DNA from: Virgibacillus doumboii
Lineage (GTDB): Bacteria; Bacillota; Bacilli; Bacillales; Amphibacillaceae
Direction: 5' to 3'
NCBI RefSeq assembly: GCF_902806455.1
Contig: NZ_CADCWQ010000001.1
Location: 1,054,001 to 1,118,000, forward strand
Length of the DNA stretch: 64,000 nucleotides
Shown here: positions 55,149-63,186 of the stretch, piece by piece
Numbering within the stretch: position 1 is the first letter of the stretch
Layout: every line of letters starts with the position of its first letter
Made by a program: the position numbers and the translations under genes
Notes under the pieces: generated by a model
The model's database searches: none
The model's input: only the letters and a program-made list of their open reading frames with translations
What the model was told of the DNA's origin: nothing

Positions 55149-56648
55149 ATGGAAAAACATACGTATAAAAATCCTGTATTTTTTGTATCAGCAATTATAG
55201 TATCATTATTAGTAATAATCGGTGCGATAATGCCTGAAAAGTTTGGAGAAGTAGCGGGTGAACTATTTAATTTTACCACCATTAATTTTGGCTGGTTCTA
55301 TTTATTAGCTGTCTTTATTTTTGTTTTATTTTTAGCAGGTCTTGCCATAAGTAAATATGGTAAAGTTCGATTAGGATCCCAGGATTCACGCCCGGAGTAT
55401 CCGTTTTTTACATGGATCGGCATGCTGTTTTCCGCCGGATTCGGTGCTGGGTTGGTTTTCTGGGGTGTGGCTGAGCCAATGAGTCATTTTTTTGAAACGC
55501 CTTTTCTGGGATTGGAAGCCCAGACAGAAGAATCCGCAAGAATTGCAATGGGGTATGCCTTTTTCCATTGGGGAGTCAGTCAGTGGTCAGTGTTTGCTGT
55601 AGTTGGCTTAATTATTGCTTTTCTCCAGTTTAAGAAAGAAAAGAAAGGATTAATATCGACAGCAATACAGCCGGTAGTTGGCGGAAACAGGGCACTAAGC
55701 GGTACCATCGATACATTAGCTGTTATTGCAACAGTAATGGGGGTGGCAACATCATTAGGGCTTGGGATTTCGCAGATGAATGGCGGTCTGAAAAGCGTAT
55801 TTGATGTACCGAATTCCATTTGGATTCAAATGGCAATTGCCGGAGTCATGCTTGTAACTTACTTACTTTCATCAAGTACTGGATTAAATAGAGGGATCAA
55901 GTGGCTGAGTAATCTGAATTTGGGATTATGCTTGTTATTATTGGTTTTTGTATTCGTTGCAGGACCGACAGTATTTATATTAAACACGTTTGTACTGGGA
56001 CTGGGCGATTATATAACTAATTTTGTACAGTACAGTCTGCGTCTTACACCTTACAACGGTGAAACGTGGGTTCGTGAGTGGACAGTATTCTACTGGGCAT
56101 GGTCAACTGCGTGGTCACCATTTGTTGGTGCGTTTGTTGCCCGTGTATCCAGAGGAAGAACGATTCGTGAATTTGTTTTTGGTGTACTTGTTGTGCCACC
56201 GCTGATTGCTTGTCTTTGGATTGCTGCATTCGGCGGAACAGCTATTTACAGTGACTTATTCAATGGAACACAAATTGCTGAAGCAGTAAATGCTGACATG
56301 ACTGTTGCACTGTTTGAGACATTTACTGACCTGCCAATGCCGATTGTTCTGTCGTTACTATCCATTTTTCTGATCTTCACTTTCCTGGTGACTTCTGCAG
56401 ACTCAGCGACATATATTTTAGGAAGTATGACATCAAAAGGAAGCCTTAATCCGGCATTAGTTGTAAAAATAATCTGGGGGGTACTGATTACAGCTATTGC
56501 TGTCGTATTACTGCTAGCAGGTGGACTGGATGCACTACAGACTGCATCGCTTGTATCCGCACTGCCGTTCACAATAATTTTACTTATAATTGTTGCAGCC
56601 TTTTTAAAGATGCTTAAAAAGGAACAGATACCAAAAAATAAAGAATAA
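55149..56648 (+). CDS. BCCT-family osmolyte transporter (second copy)
   Basis: 499 residues, twelve helices. Visible family motifs: MLFSAGFGAGLVFWGVAEPMSHF (near 98), FFHWGVSQWSVFAVVGL, and WTVFYWAWSTAWSPFVGAFVARVSRGRTIREF. The GFGAGLVFWGVAEP form is closer to betaine carriers (OpuD/BetP) than the first copy, which has GVASP. Ribosome site AAAGGACC. Two BCCT genes in 64 kb fit a halotolerant lifestyle. Confidence 0.92.
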   Translation: MEKHTYKNPVFFVSAIIVSLLVIIGAIMPEKFGEVAGELFNFTTINFGWFYLLAVFIFVLFLAGLAISKYGKVRLGSQDSRPEYPFFTWIGMLFSAGFGAGLVFWGVAEPMSHFFETPFLGLEAQTEESARIAMGYAFFHWGVSQWSVFAVVGLIIAFLQFKKEKKGLISTAIQPVVGGNRALSGTIDTLAVIATVMGVATSLGLGISQMNGGLKSVFDVPNSIWIQMAIAGVMLVTYLLSSSTGLNRGIKWLSNLNLGLCLLLLVFVFVAGPTVFILNTFVLGLGDYITNFVQYSLRLTPYNGETWVREWTVFYWAWSTAWSPFVGAFVARVSRGRTIREFVFGVLVVPPLIACLWIAAFGGTAIYSDLFNGTQIAEAVNADMTVALFETFTDLPMPIVLSLLSIFLIFTFLVTSADSATYILGSMTSKGSLNPALVVKIIWGVLITAIAVVLLLAGGLDALQTASLVSALPFTIILLIIVAAFLKMLKKEQIPKNKE

Positions 56649-56657
56649 ACGACTTGG

Positions 56658-56692
56658 AGCAGCTGAAAGAATTTCTTTTAGCTGCTTTCTTT
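56658..56692. terminator. Bidirectional terminator
   Basis: AGCAGCTGAAAGAA pairs with TTCTTTTAGCTGCT with one G-U pair, followed by TTCTTTT, between convergent genes. It overlaps the end of the minus-strand gene. Confidence 0.75.
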
Positions 56693-57271
56693 TACCCGCC
56701 CAAAGTAGTCCGTTATCGTAAATGTTGTCACGCCAATCATGATTACCATCAAACTGGAATAAATGATTGTTGCCTCCTGGATGATAAGCCAGCCAAAAAG
56801 AATAACAATACTATCAATAATAAATATAATTACTCCTACATTGAAAGAAGTTACTCTGGCAATCATTAATGCCAAAAGATCTATCCCGCCTGTGCTGGTT
56901 TTTGTCAGCATCATAATACCGATGCCTGTACCAATTAAAAACCCGCCTGAAATTGCACTTATTAATATGGGAGCCGTATGCCAGGAGGATAATGGGTGAA
57001 AATAATCAATAAGTAATGAAGATACAAGTAAACCGTGCAGTCCATTATAAAAATACGTACGAAAGCGAAACCAGGCGTAAACATATAACGGCAGGCTTAA
57101 AACAATGATTGTCAGACCTGGCTTAAGTCCCAGGGTATATTTAGAAATCAATCCCAATCCGATGATTCCACCATCGATTAAATGGTTAGGAATAACAAAA
57201 TAGTTTACGCCAATTCCAATGAAAATACTGCCGATTAATATCGATGCTATTTTTTGCAGCAAATGTATCAC
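56678..57271 (-). CDS. YitT/DUF161-type membrane protein without the C-terminal domain
   Basis: 197 residues with five to six helices. GIGVNYFVIPNHLIDGGIIGLGLISKY near the N-terminus and GIGIMMLTKTSTGGIDLLALM in the middle are typical YitT-family features. Full-length YitT proteins (about 280 residues) carry a C-terminal DUF2179 domain, which is absent here. Function is unknown. The start is taken as GTG 57271. Confidence 0.78.
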   Translation of the reverse strand: MIHLLQKIASILIGSIFIGIGVNYFVIPNHLIDGGIIGLGLISKYTLGLKPGLTIIVLSLPLYVYAWFRFRTYFYNGLHGLLVSSLLIDYFHPLSSWHTAPILISAISGGFLIGTGIGIMMLTKTSTGGIDLLALMIARVTSFNVGVIIFIIDSIVILFGWLIIQEATIIYSSLMVIMIGVTTFTITDYFGRVKESS

Positions 57272-57369
57272 GCACCATATAACTTGTCCTGAAAATTTCC
57301 GCTTATTAAAAGATATGTAGGGTTAATCCAAATTATCCGTAAAAATGAGTTGAAAAAGGAGCCATTCTT

Positions 57370-58593
57370 GTGATTATTGCAATTATTGTTTTATTGTTTG
57401 TTTCATTTTTCTTCTCAGGAAGTGAAACGGCGTTGACAGCCACCAATAAGATGAAGCTAAAGACAAAAGCTGATAAAAATGATAAAAAGGCAGAAAAACT
57501 CTTGGATCTGGTTTCCAAACCAAGTGAGTTTATAACAACTATTTTAATCGGAAACAATATAGCCAATATATTACTCCCGACGCTCGTGACAACGCTTGCG
57601 ATTCAATATGGATTTAATGTTGGTCTTGCTTCTGCTATTTTAACGGTTACCATTATTGTTTTTTCCGAAGTCATTCCAAAATCAGTGGCGGCTGCCTTTC
57701 CCAATCGTATTTCATTAGCTGTTTCACCGGTAATACGTTTTTTCATGGTACTGTTTAAGCCAGTCACGATTGTGCTGAATTGGCTGACGGACAACATTAC
57801 CGGGGCACTGGCAAAGAGGGACCCGAATGATAATGTGTCTGTGTCCAAAGAAGAATTACGCAGCATGATCGATATTGCCGACTCGGAAGGGACATTCAAC
57901 GATGCGGAGTCTCATCGTATTAAAGGGGTACTTGACTTTTACAATTTGGATGTTAAAGATGTCCTGAAAACACCACGGGTCGATATTATGGCACTGCCAT
58001 CCACCGCTTCTTTTGAGGAAGTAAGAGATGTTGCCATCCAAAATCCATTTACGAGGTATCCTGTGTATAATACGAGTATAGATGATATTTTTGCAGTCTT
58101 TCATTCAAAATATTTGATTTCCTGGTCCATGGAGCCTGAGAAACCGTTACAGGCATTCAGTTACCCGGATCCGCTAATTGTATTTGAGTTTCAGTCGATT
58201 GAATGGGTTTTCCGGAAAATGACGAAAGAGAAGAAGCATATGGCGATTGTGCTTGATGAATATGGTGGTACAGAAGGAATACTGACACATGAAGATGCCA
58301 TTGAAGCAATGATTGGATTGGAAATTGAAGATGAAATAGACCTTGAAGGTGAGGGAATCGTTGAAGCACTTTCGGAGAATGAAATAATTTGTGATGGAAA
58401 AATCACCCTTCATCGACTTAATTCACTTTTTGATACCGAAATTCCCGAAGAAGAGGATGTACTTGCCGGTTATTTGCTGAAGGAATTTAATGATTTTCCT
58501 GAAGAGGGAGAAACCATTGAGCGAAACAATTTGACATTTAAAATACTGGAAATGGAAGGAAGAATGATTAGGAAAGTTCAGATTAATAAATAA
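57370..58593 (+). CDS. CNNM/CorC hemolysin-family membrane protein
   Basis: 407 residues: a CNNM membrane domain (about 1-180, with FFSGSETALTATNKMKLK and VIPKSVAAAFPNRIS), two CBS domains (about 195-315, including MALPSTASFEEVRD and VLDEYGGTEGILT), and a C-terminal CorC/HlyC domain. Relatives handle Mg2+ export or sense it. The start is GTG 57370 with an AAAAGGAG site. The next transcript starts behind a riboswitch. Confidence 0.9.
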   Translation: MIIAIIVLLFVSFFFSGSETALTATNKMKLKTKADKNDKKAEKLLDLVSKPSEFITTILIGNNIANILLPTLVTTLAIQYGFNVGLASAILTVTIIVFSEVIPKSVAAAFPNRISLAVSPVIRFFMVLFKPVTIVLNWLTDNITGALAKRDPNDNVSVSKEELRSMIDIADSEGTFNDAESHRIKGVLDFYNLDVKDVLKTPRVDIMALPSTASFEEVRDVAIQNPFTRYPVYNTSIDDIFAVFHSKYLISWSMEPEKPLQAFSYPDPLIVFEFQSIEWVFRKMTKEKKHMAIVLDEYGGTEGILTHEDAIEAMIGLEIEDEIDLEGEGIVEALSENEIICDGKITLHRLNSLFDTEIPEEEDVLAGYLLKEFNDFPEEGETIERNNLTFKILEMEGRMIRKVQINK

Positions 58594-58632
58594 TGTTGAG
58601 CTTTCCGAATGTAAAAGGCCAATAATATGTGT

Positions 58633-58661
58633 TTGACTGTAGTTGACGATTAGGCTATACT
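58633..58661 (+). promoter_or_regulatory. Promoter of the guanidine riboswitch-SMR operon
   Basis: TTGACT (58633-58638), 17-nt spacer and TATACT (58656-58661); a near-consensus promoter with a start near 58668. Confidence 0.75.
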
Positions 58662-58677
58662 ACTATCATAAAGTAAG

Positions 58678-58804
58678 AGGTTTTCTAGGGTTCCGCAGCA
58701 GAGGCTGGGCTGGTCCGAGAGAAAACGCACGGAACGTGTACACGGCGGGACAAAAGCCCGGGAGGATATCTGAGTGATGGATATCGTCCCGGGCTTTTTT
58801 ATTT
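58678..58804 (+). promoter_or_regulatory. Guanidine-I (ykkC-yxkD) riboswitch with terminator
   Basis: Conserved ykkC-class blocks occur in order: TTCTAGGGTTCCGC, CTGGTCCGAGAGAAAAC, ACACGGCGGGACAAAAGCCCGGGAGGA. The last block merges into a terminator: GCCCGGGAGGATATC (58756-58770) against GATATCGTCCCGGGC (58779-58793), then TTTTTT. Guanidinium binding should hold the aptamer and let transcription reach the exporter genes. Class assignment rests on the conserved sequence and on the genes controlled. Confidence 0.9.
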
Positions 58805-58850
58805 TTTAACCCGGGTTAAATTTTCAGGACTGTACATTGAGGTGATTATC

Positions 58851-59189
58851 ATGAATAAAAGCTGGAATATATTATTTTTGGCAGGATTATTTGAAATTGG
58901 CTGGGTAGTTGGATTGAAGCATGCTGATAGTGTTTGGACATGGAGTCTGACCGCGGTTGCCATTTATCTTAGTATGCATCTGCTTATACTTGCTACCCAA
59001 AATCTTCCGGTAGGCACATCATACGCTGTATTTGCCGGAATCGGAACGACCGGGACCGTGATTCTGGAAATTGTGGTGTTTGGCGAGCCATTCCACCTGA
59101 TTAAAATTATTCTTATTTTAATACTGTTAAGCGGTGTGATCGGGTTGAAACTGGTAACAGATGAACAGGCAGGTGAATGGGAATCATGA
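58851..59189 (+). CDS. ykkC: SMR-family exporter subunit, guanidinium exporter (YkkC-like)
   Basis: 112-residue four-helix small multidrug resistance protein. The essential Glu lies in helix 1 (LAGLFEIGWVVGLKHAD); GTSYAVFAGIGTTGTVI in helix 3 is typical. The riboswitch upstream and the paired gene downstream indicate a heterodimeric guanidinium/proton antiporter. ATG 58851 lies 5 nt after GAGGTGA; the GTG at 58842 overlaps the site. It overlaps the next gene. Confidence 0.9.
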   Translation: MNKSWNILFLAGLFEIGWVVGLKHADSVWTWSLTAVAIYLSMHLLILATQNLPVGTSYAVFAGIGTTGTVILEIVVFGEPFHLIKIILILILLSGVIGLKLVTDEQAGEWES

Positions 59190-59500
59190 GTTGGATTTAT
59201 TTAGTCATAGCCGGGTTTGGAGAAGTGTTAGGTGTTATGGGAATCAATAAAGTCAATCAGGAAAAAAGTCTTTTCTCATTCACGTGGCTGATCGGCGGAT
59301 TTTTATTTAGTTTTCTGTTTTTGACCCTGGCAATGGAAGGTCTGCCAATGGGGACTGCTTATGCCATCTGGACTGGAATCGGCACGGCCGGGAGTGCGAT
59401 TGCCGGTATGATTTTTTATGAAGAATCAACGGATTGGCGCCGCATGCTGTTTATCAGTATGATTATTGTGGCAGCTGCAGGATTAAAGCTGATCAGCTAG
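59186..59500 (+). CDS. ykkD: SMR-family exporter subunit, guanidinium exporter partner (YkkD-like)
   Basis: 104-residue four-helix SMR protein with Glu in helix 1 (VIAGFGEVLGVMGINKVNQEK) and GTAYAIWTGIGTAGSAIAGM in helix 3. ATG 59186 overlaps the stop of the first subunit (ATGA), so the two are made together, as expected for an antiparallel heterodimer. Confidence 0.9.
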   Translation: MSWIYLVIAGFGEVLGVMGINKVNQEKSLFSFTWLIGGFLFSFLFLTLAMEGLPMGTAYAIWTGIGTAGSAIAGMIFYEESTDWRRMLFISMIIVAAAGLKLIS

Positions 59501-59578
59501 GGCATGTTTAGTTGGCGGATTATGCGGATAAACACTACTATGAAATCGTAATACTGATTAAGGGAGTACCTGTATCCG

Positions 59579-59762
59579 ATGAATTTACGTCAACAGATTA
59601 AACAGCTGGAAAAGGTTAAAAAAGAAGGAAACAATAAAGTAATGTCGATGTATTTGAACACAGACCCTTCTGACCTTGAGCAGCATTTCCGCAAAGGTAT
59701 TATATTATTTGCGACTGCTGGATCATGAAGAGTCAAAAGTGCTGGAAGAAATATTCAATTGA
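59579..59762 (+). pseudogene. Remnant of a VLRF1-like protein gene
   Basis: The start is good: AAGGGAGT then ATG 59579, reading MNLRQQIKQLEKVKKEGNNKVMSMYLNTDPSD. That N-terminus recalls VLRF1/YtqI-like Bacillus proteins of several hundred residues. It stops after 49 residues (TGA 59726). Another frame continues with LRLLDHEESKVLEEIFN to a stop at 59760-59762. The middle of the gene seems to be deleted and the frame broken. Family assignment is tentative. Confidence 0.55.
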
Positions 59763-59794
59763 GTATTTTACGATATTAGCTGCTTCCTATTTCC

Positions 59795-59973
59795 CGGACT
59801 TATTTTCCGCTATTTTCGAAAATAACCCTTGATTGAACGACTTGGCGGACATATTTTCCGTTATCCCGTTAAATTACAGGTGAATCGCTTCTTTTTTGAT
59901 GAATAGCAGAACAAATGTCCGCGAACAGCCTAAAAACACTACTTTTGTCACATATAGCGGAAAATATGTCCGC
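59795..59973. repeat. Dispersed GCGGACATATTTTCCG motifs
   Basis: CGGACTTATTTTCCGC (59795-59810), GCGGACATATTTTCCG (59845-59860) and the inverted GCGGAAAATATGTCCGC (59957-59973). The motifs are not strictly periodic. They fill the gap before zur, in which no terminator with a T-run was found. Confidence 0.6.
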
Positions 59974-59993
59974 TTAGCCTTATTCGGAATCCC

Positions 59994-60407
59994 CTATGCT
60001 TCCTGACATACCGGACACAATCCGTATATCTCAAATTTATGTCCTTCGATTGCATAGTTGCCTAGGGATTGCCGCACTTCATCCATTGGACAGACTTCGA
60101 TTTCCTTGGTTTTTCCGCAATCTTTGCAAATAAAATGATGGTGATGATGATGTGTGCAGCTGATCCGAAAGTGCCTTTCACCATTTAACTCGGTTGTTTC
60201 CAGTACGCCAATTTCATCAAATAAGTGCAGATTGCGATATACCGTATCAAAACTGATGCCTTTATATGCTGGCTCCAAATAGTTAAGCAGGTCTTTTGCT
60301 GTCCGGTAGCCGTCAGCTTCGGAAAAGAAACGCAATATATCTCTTCGCTTTGTGGTAGTTTTATAACCTTGTTTTTTTATTTCTTTGATGGCTTCATTCA
60401 GTTCCAT
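59994..60407 (-). CDS. zur: Fur-family zinc regulator Zur
   Basis: 137-residue repressor of zinc uptake. The winged helix includes KTTTKRRDILRFFSEADGYRTAKDLLNYLEP and the recognition region ISFDTVYRNLHLFDEIGVL. The metal sites include CTHHHHHHFICKDCGKTKEIEVCP and the C-terminal CPVCQ, giving two CxxC pairs for a structural zinc. Placement next to znuBCA and the Zur boxes upstream of znuA support Zur rather than Fur or PerR. It overlaps znuB by 14 nt and is last in the operon. Confidence 0.9.
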   Translation of the reverse strand: MELNEAIKEIKKQGYKTTTKRRDILRFFSEADGYRTAKDLLNYLEPAYKGISFDTVYRNLHLFDEIGVLETTELNGERHFRISCTHHHHHHFICKDCGKTKEIEVCPMDEVRQSLGNYAIEGHKFEIYGLCPVCQEA

Positions 60408-61257
60408 TCGTAATCCCCCTTTTCCCTGGAGCTAACTTGAAACGTTTCATTCCAATCGATACGAGCAGGATGACAATCGATACAACGACTATTGTGCCTC
60501 CTGGTGGAATGCTGAAATAATATCCACTTATTAATCCTATAATAACAGCCAGTTCACCGAATACAACAGAAAATAGAATCATTTGCTTAAAACCCCGGGC
60601 CAGTCGCATACTGGCCGCAACAGGCAGTGTCATCAAAGCGGATACGAGCAATACGCCGACAACCCGAATGGAAGCGGCAATTACCAGTGCGGTTAATACA
60701 ATGAACATCAGGTGTATTCGTTTTGCATGAATTCCTGAGATAACGGCGTGTTCCTCGTCAAATGAAAGGGTGACAAGTTCTTTATAGAATAATCGGATGA
60801 CCAGAACGATGACGATGGAAATGCCCAAAATCGAATAAAAATCTTTTTGGCTTACTGCAGAAACGGACCCGAATAAATAGTTAAACAGTTCTGTATTAAA
60901 TCCATCTGCGAGCGCAATAAAAATAACACTTAACCCGACACCGCCGGATAAAATAATAGGAATCGCCAGTTCCTGATATGCCTTATAAACGCCTCGCAGT
61001 TTCTCAATAAAAATTGATCCAAGGACTGAAAATCCCATCCCACTGTACAGCGGGGTGATGAACCCAAAAGCAAACTTTTTTTCAAGCAGAAGTCCAAACG
61101 CGATACCCGCCAATGTAACGTGTGACAGTGCGTCGGCAATCAGGGACAGACGCCGGACTACGATGAAAGTTCCGAGTAATGGTGCAATGATTCCGACAAG
61201 CAGGCCGGTTAAAAATGTATGTCGTAAAAAATCGTATTGTAAAAAATCTGCCAGCAT
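60394..61257 (-). CDS. znuB: Zinc ABC transporter permease
   Basis: Membrane subunit of the zinc importer, about 287 residues with eight to nine helices. Family features: GTFIVVRRLSLIADALSHVTLAGIAFG near residue 40 and ASIRVVGVLLVSALMTLPVAASMRLARGF near 210. The start at 61257 is chosen for the AAGGGGAAAG site; the open frame extends further without a signal. Transcribed with znuA, znuC and zur. Confidence 0.93.
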   Translation of the reverse strand: MLADFLQYDFLRHTFLTGLLVGIIAPLLGTFIVVRRLSLIADALSHVTLAGIAFGLLLEKKFAFGFITPLYSGMGFSVLGSIFIEKLRGVYKAYQELAIPIILSGGVGLSVIFIALADGFNTELFNYLFGSVSAVSQKDFYSILGISIVIVLVIRLFYKELVTLSFDEEHAVISGIHAKRIHLMFIVLTALVIAASIRVVGVLLVSALMTLPVAASMRLARGFKQMILFSVVFGELAVIIGLISGYYFSIPPGGTIVVVSIVILLVSIGMKRFKLAPGKRGITNGTE

Positions 61258-61273
61258 AATCTTTCCCCTTACT

Positions 61274-62029
61274 TTAATGGTCGTGTGTGACTTTATTAAC
61301 AGGATGACCGTAGAATTGCGATAAATCACTTTCTGACAATGAATTATATTCTTCCGGCTTTCCGTGACAATGCAGTGTTTGGTTCAGACAAACAATATCT
61401 GTCGCGTGTTCGGTCATTGTCCCAGTATCGTGTGTGACAAGCAGCAACGTAATATTGTGTTCATTATTTAAATGATGTAAAAGTTCATAAAATCGTTGCA
61501 CATTTTCATAATCGACACCAACAGTTGGCTCATCGAGAATAAGTAACTCCGGATCACTTACTAATGAACGGGCGATAAATACGCGCTGCTGCTGACCACC
61601 TGACAAGCTGCCGATATTCTCATTTGCATATGCAGCCAATCCTACCTGGTCAATCGCCTGCATTACTTTTTTCTTATGTCTTGCAGTAAAGAATTTAAAA
61701 TAGCCGACTTTTGCAGTGAGCCCCATTGAAACAACCTCGAAAACGGTTGCCGGAAAGCCTTTGTTGAATGTATTGGATTTCTGCGAGACGAAGCCAATCT
61801 TGGTCCAGTCCTTATACTTTTCAACCGGTAGACCGAAAAGATTGACGTCTCCACTGTCCGGTTTTAACAATCCAAGAATTATCCTGATCAGGGTCGTTTT
61901 TCCACCACCATTCGGGCCGATTAATCCCATGAACGCACCCTGGGGAATTTCAAAGTTGATGTTATGGAGGACATGTTTGTGTTCATATGCATAATCAATA
62001 TTTGTCATCGATACAACTGGTTTGGTCAT
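61274..62029 (-). CDS. znuC: Zinc ABC transporter ATP-binding protein
   Basis: 251 residues. Walker A GPNGGGKTTLIRI near residue 38, Q-loop VSQKS, ABC signature LSGGQQQRVFIARSL near 140, Walker B LLILDEPTVGVD, and switch His in VTHDTG. The C-terminal tail is His-containing. Drives zinc uptake. The ATG has an AGGAGG site and lies 11 nt after znuA. Confidence 0.94.
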   Translation of the reverse strand: MTKPVVSMTNIDYAYEHKHVLHNINFEIPQGAFMGLIGPNGGGKTTLIRIILGLLKPDSGDVNLFGLPVEKYKDWTKIGFVSQKSNTFNKGFPATVFEVVSMGLTAKVGYFKFFTARHKKKVMQAIDQVGLAAYANENIGSLSGGQQQRVFIARSLVSDPELLILDEPTVGVDYENVQRFYELLHHLNNEHNITLLLVTHDTGTMTEHATDIVCLNQTLHCHGKPEEYNSLSESDLSQFYGHPVNKVTHDH

Positions 62030-62040
62030 CAGCTTTCCTC

Positions 62041-62967
62041 CTAATTTGTTGCCTGATCAAGCACGTCGAGATTGTGTTTCATTAGCGACAGGTAGTCGGC
62101 ATTCTTTTCAATATCTTCTTCTGTTAACACAGACAGATTATGAATGTACAGTGCTTTTGCATCAATCTGCTCCTGGATAATTTTTGATACACGGTCAGAG
62201 CCATTTTGTTCAAAAATAACATAGTTCATATTTTTTTCTTTTGCCAGATCAATAATTTCTGTTAACTCTTTCTGGGATGGTTCATCACTTGAAGATAGAC
62301 CGCTTATGGCGATTTGTTTAATACCGTAACGTTCTTCCCAATAGCCATATGCTGCATGTGAAACGAGTATATCCTTGTTTTCTTTTGCTTGCAGTGTCTC
62401 TTTAAAACGTTTTTCCAGCGCTATTATATCTTTTTTAAGGGAATTGAAATTTTCAATAAAAAGCTCTTTGTTTTCCGGGCTTAGATTGATCAGTTTATCT
62501 TTAATATAGCTGGACATATCAATCATTCGTTTTGGGTCAAGCCATATGTGCGGGTTGTGGTCACCATGATTATGACTTGCATGCTCTTCCTGTTTTTCCT
62601 CCATATGAAATAATTCCTCATGCTGACCAATTTCAACCATTTTAATATCCTGCGACCCAAGTGCAGCTGCTGCCGTTTCGGCGAATGCTTCCATCCCTGC
62701 TCCAAGGTAAATAAATGCATCACCTTCAGCAATAGCAGTCATTTCTTTTGATGATGGTTCATAAGAATGTGCGTCAACGCCAGGCGGGTATACCGTTTCA
62801 ACATGAACAGTTTCTCCGCCAATCCGCTCAACTGCATATTGGATTGGATAAATAGTAGTATATATTGTTAAGTCAGTATTATTTTCAGAATTGGAAGAGG
62901 AGGAGGAGCATCCTGATGCAACAATTGCTATGATAATAAGCATAATAAATAGTTGATGACGTTTCAT
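62041..62967 (-). CDS. znuA: Zinc ABC transporter substrate-binding lipoprotein
   Basis: 308 residues, extracellular. Signal peptide with lipobox VASGC near residue 20. Cluster A-I metal-binding fold: His in YPPGVDAHSYEPS near 68, a His/Glu-rich loop (HEELFHMEEKQEEHASHNHGDH, about 117-138), HIWLDPKRM, and SHAAYGYW. The His-rich loop favours zinc over manganese. First gene of the operon, under two Zur boxes. Confidence 0.93.
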   Translation of the reverse strand: MKRHQLFIMLIIIAIVASGCSSSSSNSENNTDLTIYTTIYPIQYAVERIGGETVHVETVYPPGVDAHSYEPSSKEMTAIAEGDAFIYLGAGMEAFAETAAAALGSQDIKMVEIGQHEELFHMEEKQEEHASHNHGDHNPHIWLDPKRMIDMSSYIKDKLINLSPENKELFIENFNSLKKDIIALEKRFKETLQAKENKDILVSHAAYGYWEERYGIKQIAISGLSSSDEPSQKELTEIIDLAKEKNMNYVIFEQNGSDRVSKIIQEQIDAKALYIHNLSVLTEEDIEKNADYLSLMKHNLDVLDQATN

Positions 62968-63000
62968 GATTTTATCCTCTCTGTGTTTAATCGCTATTAT

Positions 63001-63047
63001 ATAATATCGGAATGATTACGATTTGTAAATAAGAATGATTACGATTT
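63001..63047 (-). promoter_or_regulatory. znuA promoter with two Zur boxes
   Basis: On the minus strand, TTTACA (63029-63024), a 17-nt spacer and TATTAT (63006-63001). Two copies of the 14-mer AAATCGTAATCATT (in plus orientation AATGATTACGATTT, at 63011-63024 and 63034-63047) lie 23 nt apart; the first fills the spacer. They match the Bacillus Zur consensus TCGTAATnATTACGA at the first half and part of the second. Zinc-loaded Zur would block the promoter. Confidence 0.85.
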
Positions 63048-63186
63048 CGAAAAAATAGTTATAGTAATTAGCTTGCACGGAATAGACCGAAAAAATAATT
63101 ATCCAAAAATTAATGATACTCTTTTAACCAGATAAGTGATAAAATAACCATAGTAGACATATTCTATTAATTTGGGGGTATTCAGC

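Noticed and set aside
59795..59973. Terminator for zur
   Set aside because: The inverted GCGGA/TCCGC pairs lack a following T-run on the minus strand.
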